The notes below the pieces were generated by a model. The model was not told the DNA's origin, searched no databases, and saw nothing but the letters and a program-made list of their open reading frames with translations. Below, piece after piece: positions 27,074 to 35,644 of a stretch of 64,000 nt of DNA. Position 1 is the stretch's first letter. Every line of letters starts with the position of its first letter. This stretch comes from Flavobacterium indicum GPTSA100-9 = DSM 17447 (GTDB lineage Bacteria; Bacteroidota; Bacteroidia; Flavobacteriales; Flavobacteriaceae), in assembly GCF_000455605.1 (NCBI RefSeq), contig NC_017025.1:2170001-2234000 (forward strand), in the 5' to 3' direction. The translations under genes were made by a program, and so were the position numbers.

Positions 27074-28411
27074 TTAGTTCATTCCTTTCATTCCACCCAT
27101 CATCTTCATGAGATTTTTTCCAGCGCCACCTTGCATCATTTTCATCATTTTACTCATTTGGTCGAATTGTTTCATCAATTGATTTACTTCTTCTATCTTT
27201 CTACCTGAACCTTTCGCAATGCGTTGTTTTCTTTTCACATCAATTATAGAAGGCTTACTTCTTTCTTTTGGTGTCATGGATTGTATAATTGCCTCTACAT
27301 GTTTAAAAGCATCATCATTGATCTCGACATCTTTTAATGCTTTACCAGCACCAGGAATCATGCCTACAAGATCTTTCATGCTTCCCATCTTCTTTATTTG
27401 TTGAATTTGGTTTAAGAAATCATCAAATCCAAATTCATTTTTAGCAATTTTCTTTTGTAATTTTCTTGCTTCTTCTTCATCGTATTGTGCTTGTGCTCTT
27501 TCTACTAAAGACACTACATCTCCCATCCCCAAGATACGATCTGCCATACGATCTGGATAAAACACATCGATAGCATCCATTTTTTCTCCTGTACCTATAA
27601 ACTTAATAGGTTTATTTACAACAGATTTGATAGAAATAGCAGCTCCACCACGTGTATCACCATCTAATTTAGTTAAAACAACTCCGTCAAAATTCAAACG
27701 GTCATTAAATGCTTTTGCCGTATTAACAGCATCTTGACCTGTCATTGAATCTACAACAAACAAAGTTTCTTGTGGTTGAATTGCAGCATGAACATTTGCA
27801 ATTTCATTCATCATTTCTTCATCTACTGCCAAACGACCCGCTGTGTCGACAATCACCACATTAAATCCATTTGCCTTTGCATGTTTTATTGCATTTTGAG
27901 CAATTTCCACAGCATTTTTATTTTCAGGTTCTGAATACACCTCAACCCCTATTTGCTCACCTACTACATGTAACTGATTAATAGCAGCAGGACGATAAAT
28001 ATCACAAGCAACCAATAAAGGTTTTTTAGACTTTTTAGTTTTTAAGAAATTCGCTAATTTACCAGAAAATGTAGTTTTTCCAGACCCTTGAAGTCCTGAC
28101 ATCAAAATGATTGAAGGATTTCCAGACAAATTCACACCACTTACTTCACCACCCATTAATTCAGTTAATTCGTCTTTTACGATTTTAACCATTAATTGAC
28201 CTGGTTGTAGAGTGGTCAATACATTTTCACCAATTGCTTTTTCTTTTACTCTAGTAGTAAAATCTTTTGCAATTTTAAAGTTCACATCGGCATCTAACAA
28301 TGCTCTTCGCACTTCTTTTAAAGTGTCCGCTACATTTACATCGGTAATTTTTCCGTGACCTTTTAATATATGGAATGCCTTATCTAACTTATCGGTAAGA
28401 TTATCAAACAT
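27074..28411 (-). CDS. ffh: signal recognition particle protein
   Basis: Ffh binds 4.5S RNA and signal sequences and delivers ribosomes to FtsY. An N-domain (1-90) precedes the GTPase G-domain with G1 GLQGSGKTTFSGKLA, DIYRPAAINQL, G3 VDTAGRLA, G4 TKLDGDTRGGAA and GTGEKMD. The Met-rich M-domain from about 300 ends in repeated Met/Gly (KMMKMMQGGAGKNLMKMMG), the signal-sequence and RNA-binding part. Length 445 residues, as expected. A -7 box lies 26 bases upstream of the start. Confidence 0.97.
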   Translation of the reverse strand: MFDNLTDKLDKAFHILKGHGKITDVNVADTLKEVRRALLDADVNFKIAKDFTTRVKEKAIGENVLTTLQPGQLMVKIVKDELTELMGGEVSGVNLSGNPSIILMSGLQGSGKTTFSGKLANFLKTKKSKKPLLVACDIYRPAAINQLHVVGEQIGVEVYSEPENKNAVEIAQNAIKHAKANGFNVVIVDTAGRLAVDEEMMNEIANVHAAIQPQETLFVVDSMTGQDAVNTAKAFNDRLNFDGVVLTKLDGDTRGGAAISIKSVVNKPIKFIGTGEKMDAIDVFYPDRMADRILGMGDVVSLVERAQAQYDEEEARKLQKKIAKNEFGFDDFLNQIQQIKKMGSMKDLVGMIPGAGKALKDVEINDDAFKHVEAIIQSMTPKERSKPSIIDVKRKQRIAKGSGRKIEEVNQLMKQFDQMSKMMKMMQGGAGKNLMKMMGGMKGMN

Positions 28412-28436
28412 GTTTTGTATAAATTTTAATGAGGTG

Positions 28437-28444
28437 CAAATTTA
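28437..28444 (-). promoter_or_regulatory. -7 promoter element of ffh
   Basis: Minus strand TAAATTTG followed by C, a perfect TAnnTTTG match, 26 bases before the ffh ATG. Confidence 0.5.
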
Positions 28445-28479
28445 AGAAATTGATTGAGAAGTATTAAATATATTGAAAT

Positions 28480-28506
28480 AAAAAAACCGTTTAATTTCTT
28501 AAACGG
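28480..28506 (-). terminator. Rho-independent terminator of the Cys-rich mini-protein gene
   Basis: Perfect arms CCGTTTAA and TTAAACGG with a four-base loop and a T-run of seven on the minus strand. Confidence 0.8.
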
Positions 28507-28530
28507 CTTATTTATTAAAATCTTTACTGA

Positions 28531-28722
28531 TTATTTTTTTGAACAACAAGATTTTTTCTCTGCAGTTGAGCAAGATTTTTTATCAGCTGCTTTTTTATCT
28601 GAACAACATGATTTTTCAGTTTTAGTAGTTTTTTTCTCTTTTTCTTTTTCTTTAAAATCTACAACTGATGCAGTTGAAACCATAAATGCCATTAAAGCAA
28701 CTACTGATACTACTTTTTTCAT
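28531..28722 (-). CDS. small exported Lys/Cys-rich protein (copy A)
   Basis: A protein of 63 residues: a signal peptide of about 20 residues, then a mature part made almost only of Lys, Glu, Ser, Thr and Cys, with five Cys in KSCCS, KSCS and KSCCS blocks. I know no named family. The layout suggests a metal- or thiol-active peptide, metallothionein-like (inference). It has its own -7 box and terminator, so it is a free-standing, probably well-expressed gene. A clear paralogue lies at 35645-35863; the shared blocks are KTEKSC, CCSD, SCS and SCCS near the C-terminus. An opposite-strand frame across it is a shadow. Confidence 0.75.
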   Translation of the reverse strand: MKKVVSVVALMAFMVSTASVVDFKEKEKEKKTTKTEKSCCSDKKAADKKSCSTAEKKSCCSKK

Positions 28723-28755
28723 AATATTTAAATTTTTAATTTATTTCTATAATTT

Positions 28756-28763
28756 CAAAGATA
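28756..28763 (-). promoter_or_regulatory. -7 promoter element of Cys-rich mini-protein A
   Basis: Minus strand TATCTTTG, a perfect TAnnTTTG, 34 bases before the ATG. Confidence 0.45.
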
Positions 28764-28796
28764 TTAAAACAATTTAAAGTATGTTATAAAATTTTC

Positions 28797-29261
28797 TTAA
28801 TTTTTTTCAAACGTTAAATAATCTGTTCCACTACCTCCTCCACTAACATCTACTAACTCAATTTTAGTATCTGTTCTAGAGACAATATCCCAATCATCTG
28901 ACAAATCTAATAAAATTGCAGGTGTAGAAAATGCAATATTAAAATCTAAATCATTTAATGTATCATCATTACTATTTGAATCTGTAACAGACCAAGTACC
29001 GTTATAAGTTGCACCACCACCTACAGCAGTTAGCACATTTCCGGCTGCAAATGTAAAATTATAACCCGCATAATTTGACGTTTCATTTGTGCCCGAATCT
29101 ACATAATTGGTAATACGCCATGTTCCCGACATAACTGTATTAATCACTTGATTTTGATTTACATTTGTTGGAGTAACATTATCATCATCATCACTACACA
29201 TTGATGCGAAACTAAATACTAAAACCAACAGTAAAAGTGACAAAATTTTTATTCTTTTCAT
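28797..29261 (-). CDS. surface-type lipoprotein, lipocalin-like
   Basis: A lipoprotein of 154 residues. The lipobox is ASMC (Cys at residue 22) and the mature start is CSDDDD, which fits the Ser-Asp-Asp-type lipoprotein export signal reported for flavobacteria and implies placement on the cell surface. The body has GTWRITNYVDSG, then alternating strands with YNGTWSVTDSN and a final YLTFEK, the pattern of the small lipocalin-like proteins common in Bacteroidota. No ligand can be deduced. It lies 48 bases after the efflux operon on the same strand; membership of that operon is uncertain. Confidence 0.75.
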   Translation of the reverse strand: MKRIKILSLLLLVLVFSFASMCSDDDDNVTPTNVNQNQVINTVMSGTWRITNYVDSGTNETSNYAGYNFTFAAGNVLTAVGGGATYNGTWSVTDSNSNDDTLNDLDFNIAFSTPAILLDLSDDWDIVSRTDTKIELVDVSGGGSGTDYLTFEKN

Positions 29262-29309
29262 AATTTTCCATTTTATTTATAACGTAAAATTATGAAAAAA
29301 AGTATGTAT

Positions 29310-29495
29310 TTAATCTTTTACACCTAATTTTGTTAAAATATCTTCCATTAAACACCATTTAGTTATAGAAGATTGTAATAGGTTAAAACCAACAAAAGCA
29401 GTAAACCAATACCAATTTGGATTCACATAATGAGCCAATACTAAACTGATTAAAATAAATGACCCTGCAATAGCTCTAATAATTCTATTTTTCAT
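29310..29495 (-). CDS. YgaP-like (DUF2892) small membrane protein
   Basis: A protein of 61 residues with two hydrophobic helices (about 6-24 and 27-45) separated by a short polar turn (NPNWYW), then a charged tail. GFNLLQSSITKWCLMEDILTKLG is characteristic of the YgaP transmembrane domain (DUF2892): the family Cys is present in WCLMEDIL. In E. coli the domain is linked to a rhodanese; here it is alone. It starts 10 bases after the PII-like gene at the end of the efflux operon. A related protein lies at 38394-38594 beside a thioredoxin. Confidence 0.8.
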   Translation of the reverse strand: MKNRIIRAIAGSFILISLVLAHYVNPNWYWFTAFVGFNLLQSSITKWCLMEDILTKLGVKD

Positions 29496-29505
29496 ATTAA
29501 TATTT

Positions 29506-29814
29506 TTAGTTGTTAATTTGATCTATGGTTAATGACGCAAAATGAATTTTAGATGATACATTTTGTGATGCATTGAAAGAAGTTACCGATTGAAAAAGTA
29601 ATGCTGTTTGATTTTCATTTAAAAAAACATAAAACATAATTGACGGTGTTTCATTCATTTCTGAACCAAACCAATTGGTACCCACATTCTCTTCAGATAC
29701 ATCTTTAAATCCAGTTACTTCTTTGTAAGTAAATGCCTTTATTTCAGTATTTTTAAACATTTTAATAATATCCTTTTTAAATTCTGAAATTGCTGTTATA
29801 ATTACTAGTTTCAT
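29506..29814 (-). CDS. PII-like small protein linked to RND efflux
   Basis: A protein of 102 residues with no signal peptide. The opening MKLVIITAISEFKKDIIKMFKNTEIKAF has the beta-alpha-beta start of GlnB-like (ferredoxin-fold) proteins, and the C-terminal half alternates strand and helix similarly. It lies between the RND pump and the YgaP-like gene. Small PII-fold proteins are known beside cation-efflux pumps (for example DUF3240), so a regulatory or metal-sensing role for the pump is plausible. Fold assignment is by pattern only, and the sequence is divergent. Confidence 0.55.
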   Translation of the reverse strand: MKLVIITAISEFKKDIIKMFKNTEIKAFTYKEVTGFKDVSEENVGTNWFGSEMNETPSIMFYVFLNENQTALLFQSVTSFNASQNVSSKIHFASLTIDQINN

Positions 29815-29832
29815 AAGTTACTTTTTTATATC

Positions 29833-29857
29833 CTGCAAGGAAATTAATTCCCTGCAG
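29833..29857 (-). other. intercistronic stem-loop between pump gene and PII-like gene
   Basis: On the minus-strand RNA, CUGCAGGGAA pairs fully with UUCCUUGCAG (one G-U pair) around a five-base loop, with no U-run after it. The same DNA read on the plus strand has an A-C mismatch. It looks like an mRNA processing or stability element inside the operon, not a terminator. Confidence 0.5.
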
Positions 29858-29866
29858 AAGTATTTA

Positions 29867-32800
29867 TTACTTGTTTTCCCATTTCTTATTTTCGGTGATA
29901 TAATATATCAACGGCACTACTAATAAGGTTAATAAAGTAGATACTATGGCACCAGCAACTAACGAAATCGCTAATCCTTGGAAAATTGGATCAAACAATA
30001 TAATTGAGGCTCCAATTACAACAGCTCCTGTAGTCAATAAAATTGGAGTTGTTCTTACGGCACCCGCTTCAATTATGGCTTGTTTCATCGGAATTCCATC
30101 ATTTAATCGTATTTCAATAAAATCGATTAGCAATACAGAATTTCTCACCATAACTCCTGCTAAAGCAATCATCCCAATAAAGGAAGTAGCTGTAAAATAA
30201 GCATCTAACATCCAGTGTCCTAAAACAATACCTACTAATGAAAGCGGTATAGCTACCATCATCACTATAGGTGTTTTAAAGTTTTGGAACCAACCAACGA
30301 TTAACATGTAAATAATGATGATCACCACTAAAAATGCAGCTCCTAAATCGCGAAATACTTCAAGAGTAATTTGCCATTCCCCATCCCATTTCACAGTAAA
30401 ATCACTTTCATCATCTGGTTGCCCCATATAGATTTCGTTTACTTTGTAGCCTTTAGGTAATTGCATCTTTTGCAATTTCTCTTCCATTCCTAAAATAGCA
30501 TATACGGGACTTTCTAATGCTCCTGCCATATCGCCAGTTACATAAACCACTCGTTTTTGATCTTTTCTATATATGGTTTTTTGTAAGGTATCTTTTTTCA
30601 CTTGTACCAAATCATTAACCGGTACCACATTTCCTCTACTACCCTTAATTTTTAAATTTTTTAAATCATCTAAAGAGGTTTTATCTTTATCGTCTAAGGC
30701 CATCACAATACCAACAGGATCATTTGAGCGCTCATCGTATAAATTGGTCACCGGCATCTCTCGTAACAGATAAGTTAAATTACCCACCACTTGTTGCGGC
30801 GCAATACCATTTAACATGGCTTTTTCTTTATCTACTTCTAATTTATATTCCGTTTGTGCATCTTCTACATACCAGTCTACATCTACAATATCTGTTGTAT
30901 TGTTCAGAATATCTTTAACTTGATTTGCAACTTTTATTTGCTCTTTATAATCTGGACCATACACCTCAGCCACTAATGTTGATAATACAGGTGGACCTGG
31001 TGGCACTTCAATAACTTTTACATTTGCTCCGTATTTTTTGGCAATTTTTTGAATTTCGGGACGAACAATTTTTGCAATATCATGACTTTGTAAATCGCGG
31101 TCTTCTTTATGCAATAAATTCACCTGAATATCGGCCATATTACTACCACCACGCATATCATAATGACGTACTAATCCATTAAAAGTGATAGGTGCAGATG
31201 TTCCAATATAATTTTGATAATTTACTACTTCAGGAATAGTAGAAACATATTGTGCAATTTCTTTTGTCACTGCAGCTGTTCTTTCCAAAGTAGTTCCTTC
31301 TGGCATGTCAATTACCACTTGGAATTCATTTTTATTATCAAAAGGCAACATCTTAACTGCCACCGATTTAGTAAAGAACATAGCAACCGAGCCTAAAAGC
31401 AAGAAAATAGTAATGGCAAACATTAAATTTCTTTTAGCCGAACTCTCCAATAAAGGTTGTTCCATTTTCTTATATACTTTATAAATCCAGCTGGTTTCCA
31501 ATCCTTTTTCCTCTTTATGCTCTTGTTCCTCTTTTTCATGTAATAAATGATAACCTAAATAAGGCGTAACCGTTAAGGCTACAAATAAAGACAATAACAT
31601 AGCAATAGAAGCCCCAATTGGCATTGGACTCATGTATGGTCCCATCATTCCAGAAACAAATGCCATGGGCAATATTGCTGCAATAACTGTAAAAGTGGCT
31701 AATATGGTTGGGTTTCCAACTTCGTTTATAGCATAGATTGCGGCATCTTTAAATGGTAATTTTTTCATTTTGAAATGCCTATGCATATTCTCTGCTATAA
31801 TAATACTATCATCAACCACGATTCCAACTACAAAAACCAGAGCAAATAAGGTAATACGATTTAATGTATAACCTAACATATAATAACTAAATAATGTCAA
31901 AGCAAATGTTAGTGGTACAGAGAAGAACACTACTAATCCACCACGCCAGCCCATAGCCAACATTACTAAAACCGTTACCGCAATAATAGCTACACCTAAG
32001 TGCATTAACAATTCACTTACTTTGTGTGAAGCTGTTTCTCCATAGTTTCTAGTAACTTCAACATGAACATCGTTAGATATTAAATTTTGTTTCAATTGTT
32101 CCAATCGCGTTTCAATTTTTTCCGCAATTTTCATAGCATCCGCTCCTTTCACTTTAGCTATTGAAATTGTTACTGCTGGATATTCCGATGGATTTTTACC
32201 AAATTGTTCATTGGCTTTTCCATAACCAAAAGACACATAACTTTTAGGTGTTGAAGGTCCATCTTGAACAGAAGCTACTTGTTTTAAATAAACAGGCATG
32301 TTTTGATTAACCCCTACAACTAAATTTTCAACATCTTCTGAAGTAGAAAGAAATTGTCCGGTAGTAACTAAAAATTCTTGATCTTTTTGAACAAAACTAC
32401 CCGATTGGGCACTTCCGTTGTTGGCTTGAATCATTTGCATAATACCTAAAGCATCTACACTGTTTTCAGCCATTTTATCTTTATCCAATACGACTTTTAC
32501 TTCTCGATTTCTTCCCCCAATTTCTTTTGTAATTGCAACATCTTTTACTTTTTCAATTTCAGAGGTTACTTCTTCAGCCACTTGACGAATTTCAAAGTCA
32601 TCCATTTTTTCACTCCAAAGTGTAACCCCCATCATGGGCACATCGTCAATTGAACGTGTTTTTACCATAGGTTGCATTACCCCTTGAGGAAAAATCCCTT
32701 GATGCTTCATCAACTCATCATACAATTTAACATAAGAACGTTCAATATCTTCTCCTACATAAAACTGAACAATCATCATTGCTTGACCATTCATAGCCAT

Positions 32801-33061
32801 ACTATGAACGTGCTCTACTCCTTTTATATTTGAAATTACTTTCTCTAATGGTTTGATCACGCGACTTTCCACTTCTGAAGGGCTTGCGCCGGGGTACCCT
32901 ACCATTACATCCGCCATAGGGATGGCTATTTGTGGTTCTTCTTCCCTAGGAATTAAGAACGAACTATAGGATCCAATTATCATCAGCGCTACCATTAATA
33001 AAATGGTTAGCTTCGAATTGATGAAAAAATTGGCTATTTTACCTGATATTCCTTTTTCCAT
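29867..33061 (-). CDS. RND-family efflux transporter permease (AcrB/HAE-like)
   Basis: The proton-driven inner-membrane pump of a tripartite efflux system, 1064 residues with twelve expected helices and two large periplasmic loops. After helix 1 the sequence reads PREEEPQIAIPMADVMVGYPGAS, the usual start of the first periplasmic domain. Helix 4 has GIVVDDSIIIAEN, keeping the two adjacent Asp of the proton relay as in drug-type (HAE) pumps; heavy-metal pumps have a different pattern. Substrates cannot be read directly. It lies 50 bases after the adaptor gene in the order tolC-adaptor-pump-PII-like-YgaP-like. Confidence 0.93.
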   Translation of the reverse strand: MEKGISGKIANFFINSKLTILLMVALMIIGSYSSFLIPREEEPQIAIPMADVMVGYPGASPSEVESRVIKPLEKVISNIKGVEHVHSMAMNGQAMMIVQFYVGEDIERSYVKLYDELMKHQGIFPQGVMQPMVKTRSIDDVPMMGVTLWSEKMDDFEIRQVAEEVTSEIEKVKDVAITKEIGGRNREVKVVLDKDKMAENSVDALGIMQMIQANNGSAQSGSFVQKDQEFLVTTGQFLSTSEDVENLVVGVNQNMPVYLKQVASVQDGPSTPKSYVSFGYGKANEQFGKNPSEYPAVTISIAKVKGADAMKIAEKIETRLEQLKQNLISNDVHVEVTRNYGETASHKVSELLMHLGVAIIAVTVLVMLAMGWRGGLVVFFSVPLTFALTLFSYYMLGYTLNRITLFALVFVVGIVVDDSIIIAENMHRHFKMKKLPFKDAAIYAINEVGNPTILATFTVIAAILPMAFVSGMMGPYMSPMPIGASIAMLLSLFVALTVTPYLGYHLLHEKEEQEHKEEKGLETSWIYKVYKKMEQPLLESSAKRNLMFAITIFLLLGSVAMFFTKSVAVKMLPFDNKNEFQVVIDMPEGTTLERTAAVTKEIAQYVSTIPEVVNYQNYIGTSAPITFNGLVRHYDMRGGSNMADIQVNLLHKEDRDLQSHDIAKIVRPEIQKIAKKYGANVKVIEVPPGPPVLSTLVAEVYGPDYKEQIKVANQVKDILNNTTDIVDVDWYVEDAQTEYKLEVDKEKAMLNGIAPQQVVGNLTYLLREMPVTNLYDERSNDPVGIVMALDDKDKTSLDDLKNLKIKGSRGNVVPVNDLVQVKKDTLQKTIYRKDQKRVVYVTGDMAGALESPVYAILGMEEKLQKMQLPKGYKVNEIYMGQPDDESDFTVKWDGEWQITLEVFRDLGAAFLVVIIIIYMLIVGWFQNFKTPIVMMVAIPLSLVGIVLGHWMLDAYFTATSFIGMIALAGVMVRNSVLLIDFIEIRLNDGIPMKQAIIEAGAVRTTPILLTTGAVVIGASIILFDPIFQGLAISLVAGAIVSTLLTLLVVPLIYYITENKKWENK

Positions 33062-33111
33062 AATTTTTATTTTTTATTAAGACAAGGTGTCAATTAAAAT
33101 TAACCTATTGA

Positions 33112-34200
33112 TTAATTGGCTAATTGAATTTTTGCTCCGTTAAACAACTTACCGTCTGCTGACACTATATAAGCTTCATTAGCAGATAAACCCGATAAAA
33201 CTTCTACTTGGTTCCCAAAAGTTTTTCCTAATCTTAACCATCTCAAGATGGCTACATTTCCGTTTCCAACTGTATACACTCCTGATAATTGACCTTGCTT
33301 TATCAAAGCCGATGTTGGAATTAATACTCTTTCAGTAGTGTTGGTTTCTACAACTTTAGTTTTTTCAATTGGAAATTGAACATTAACAAACATACCTGAT
33401 AAAATAGATTTATCTTGTTGGTTTAAATTCACTTTAACTAAATATTGACCACCTGTATTTTTAGCAGACAAACTAATTTCAGATACTTTTCCAGTAACTT
33501 CTTTGTTTAACGATTTAATATTTACTTTTACTGTCATTCCTTGTTTAACATAAGCAATATCACTTTCTGAAACCATGGCAACAACTTGTAATCTTGTGGC
33601 ACCTTCTACACTCACTAATGGCATACCTGGATTGGCCATATCGCCTTCTTTAACAAAAGTATTGGTTACTACTCCACTAAAAGGAGCCGTAATATTTGAA
33701 TAGGAGAATTGCGCTTGAATTTCGTTACGCATTTGTTTTGCCGCTTCTAAACCAGCTTTTGCCATTTCAAAGCGTGCTGTCATGTCATCCAATTCTTTTT
33801 GTGAGGCACTTTGTTGGGCAAACAAATTCACAAAACGATCATAATCTTTTTTTGCATTAGTATATGCTGCTTGTGCTTGGATGATAGAGGCATCTACTTG
33901 AGCTTTTTTAGCTTGCAAATCAGTACTATTCACACTTACTAATAATTGTCCTGCGCGAACATTTTGCCCTACTTTAACATGTAGTTTGGTAACATAACCC
34001 ATCATTCGTGTACTTAAATTAGCGCTATTTTCTGCTTCAATTTTACCGCTAGCATTTACAAAAGGACTATTATTTGTGTCTAATTTGCCATTTATTTTTA
34101 CAATAACAGGTTGTAATTCTGCCGATTTTTCTTTTTTATCACCACTACAAGAAGTGAATAGTAATGTTGATATTGCTAGTATTGATAATATATTCTTCAT
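33112..34200 (-). CDS. RND efflux periplasmic adaptor (membrane fusion protein), lipoprotein
   Basis: Links pump and outer-membrane channel. 362 residues with a lipobox LLFTSC (Cys near residue 19), so lipid-anchored. A barrel-sandwich (biotinyl-lipoyl-like) half is seen in GYVTKLHVKVGQNVRAGQLLV, a helical hairpin follows at about 90-155, and the second half FSYSNITAPFSGVVTNTFVKEGDMANPG closes the lipoyl domain. A beta-barrel and a membrane-proximal domain occupy the rest. It starts 12 bases after the tolC-like stop. Confidence 0.92.
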   Translation of the reverse strand: MKNILSILAISTLLFTSCSGDKKEKSAELQPVIVKINGKLDTNNSPFVNASGKIEAENSANLSTRMMGYVTKLHVKVGQNVRAGQLLVSVNSTDLQAKKAQVDASIIQAQAAYTNAKKDYDRFVNLFAQQSASQKELDDMTARFEMAKAGLEAAKQMRNEIQAQFSYSNITAPFSGVVTNTFVKEGDMANPGMPLVSVEGATRLQVVAMVSESDIAYVKQGMTVKVNIKSLNKEVTGKVSEISLSAKNTGGQYLVKVNLNQQDKSILSGMFVNVQFPIEKTKVVETNTTERVLIPTSALIKQGQLSGVYTVGNGNVAILRWLRLGKTFGNQVEVLSGLSANEAYIVSADGKLFNGAKIQLAN

Positions 34201-34212
34201 ATTTATATTTTT

Positions 34213-35520
34213 TTATTTAGTTAAAAACTGTACATAACTTTTAGTGAAATTATATTCGAAAACGGCTTGTAAGTGTTCCAATTCTTTTTGAGCCATTTGA
34301 GTTTCCGACAACAATAAATCGGTAGTTTTTTCTAAGCCTTGTTTAAATCTATTTTCTCTAATTCTAAATGCTTCTTGAGACTGCTCCAATGCTAACTTAG
34401 ACAAGTTCACTTTATTTTCTGCATCTTTTAATTGACGCACGGTTTTATTTAATTCTAACTGACTTTGTTTTTTATACTGATCGGCTTCTACTTCTGCCTT
34501 TTGAAAATCGGCTTTTGCTTTTTCTGTTTTCCCTATCGTTTTATAACCATCAAATAAATTCCAAGACAATTGTGCACCTAATAAATATCCTTTTGCTGCA
34601 GTTGCAAAAATGTGTTGGTCATACAATTCATAACTACCAAAAGCATTCAATCTAGGTAAAAATCCAGATTTAGATGAAAGCATCATTTTTTGATATGCTT
34701 CTGTTGATTTTTGCATCGCCTGAATATCTTTTCTATTTTCAGATAAGGAAGTTTCCAATTTCTCAATTGAAATTTGACTATCTAAATCCTCTGAAGGCAT
34801 GTACACTTTTCCATTGGTGTCTTCATTTAATAAGAAAGCCAAGTAATCTGAGGCATTTTGAACATTCGATTTGGCATATTGCAATTGATTAGAAATTTCA
34901 TTCACACGAACTTGCACATTTAACAAATCAGTTTTCTGCAGCATTCCGTTTTTAAAATAATTCTCTACTAATTTTAAATTCGCTTTAGCCGTACTTTCCG
35001 CTTTTTGCAAAACACCAACTGCTTTATACGCTAATTGCAATTGCATGTAAGCTTTATTAATTTCTAACTCTAAATACTCTTTAGTGCGTTCTGTTTGCAA
35101 TTGATAGGCTTCCATTTTTGCTTTAGCAGCTTGTCTTCCATAAAAACCATCAACATTAATTAAAGGTTGTTGAAATTCAAATTTTGTCGCAAAGTTTTGT
35201 GTTTGATCTGGATTGTTTAACAATGCTGGATTAAAATCCGCTTGTGTTAAAATTTCTTGATTCAATTTAGATCCAAACGCCATTAATGGGTTTGTAGTCA
35301 CTATACCCGTATGAGAAGCTGTAATGTTTGGTAAAAAAATAGCATTCGATTGTCTGTAATCCGCTTTTGCAGCTTGTACATTTTTCTCAGCAATTTTTAT
35401 TTGTAAATTTCCTTCTTTCACTTTACTAATTACATCCGCTTTAGTAATTGCCAAGGTATCTTGAGCATTTAGCGCTAATGCAAAGAGAAGAAATGATGCT
35501 ACATAATATATTTTCTTCAT
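34213..35520 (-). CDS. TolC-family outer membrane efflux channel
   Basis: The outer-membrane exit duct of the efflux system, 435 residues, signal peptide to about residue 19 (ALALNAQ). Two similar halves, each with long amphipathic helices (residues about 140-230 and 330-430) and strand segments such as FLPNITASHTGIV and FLPRLNAFGSYELYDQH, match the TolC repeat. It is the first gene of the operon; a -7 box lies 21 bases upstream and a pair of operator-like repeats further up. Confidence 0.92.
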   Translation of the reverse strand: MKKIYYVASFLLFALALNAQDTLAITKADVISKVKEGNLQIKIAEKNVQAAKADYRQSNAIFLPNITASHTGIVTTNPLMAFGSKLNQEILTQADFNPALLNNPDQTQNFATKFEFQQPLINVDGFYGRQAAKAKMEAYQLQTERTKEYLELEINKAYMQLQLAYKAVGVLQKAESTAKANLKLVENYFKNGMLQKTDLLNVQVRVNEISNQLQYAKSNVQNASDYLAFLLNEDTNGKVYMPSEDLDSQISIEKLETSLSENRKDIQAMQKSTEAYQKMMLSSKSGFLPRLNAFGSYELYDQHIFATAAKGYLLGAQLSWNLFDGYKTIGKTEKAKADFQKAEVEADQYKKQSQLELNKTVRQLKDAENKVNLSKLALEQSQEAFRIRENRFKQGLEKTTDLLLSETQMAQKELEHLQAVFEYNFTKSYVQFLTK

Positions 35521-35540
35521 AATAGATAATTTTTATGAAG

Positions 35541-35548
35541 CAAATATA
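35541..35548 (-). promoter_or_regulatory. -7 promoter element of the RND efflux operon
   Basis: Minus strand TATATTTG, a perfect TAnnTTTG, 21 bases before the tolC-like ATG. The expected -33 position falls at the edge of the repeats at 35571-35606. Confidence 0.5.
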
Positions 35549-35570
35549 GAATCATAATAAAAAGTTTTCA

Positions 35571-35606
35571 GTAACATAGGTTACATCCAACGGTAACATA
35601 GGTAAC
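35571..35606. promoter_or_regulatory. tandem operator-like repeats upstream of the efflux operon
   Basis: GTAACATAGGTTAC (35571-35584) and GTAACATAGGTAAC (35593-35606) start exactly 22 bases, two DNA turns, apart. The first copy is a true inverted repeat (GTAAC/GTTAC). They abut the expected -33 position of the efflux promoter. The binding protein is unknown and no regulator gene is adjacent. Confidence 0.55.
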
Positions 35607-35609
35607 AAA

Positions 35610-35641
35610 AAAAAGAGGCTCACTCTGGAACCTCTTTTTTT
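35610..35641 (-). terminator. Rho-independent terminator of Cys-rich mini-protein B
   Basis: Arms AAAAGAGG and CCTCTTTT around a 12-base loop, followed by a T-run on the minus strand. It insulates the efflux promoter from upstream transcription. Confidence 0.75.
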
Positions 35642-35644
35642 GCT

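Noticed and set aside
28454..28777. 107-residue plus-strand open frame across the Cys-rich mini-protein A
   Set aside because: It runs antisense through the gene, its promoter and its terminator; composition (Phe/Ser/Val repeats) mirrors the Lys/Glu codons opposite. The minus-strand gene has a signal peptide, -7 box and terminator.
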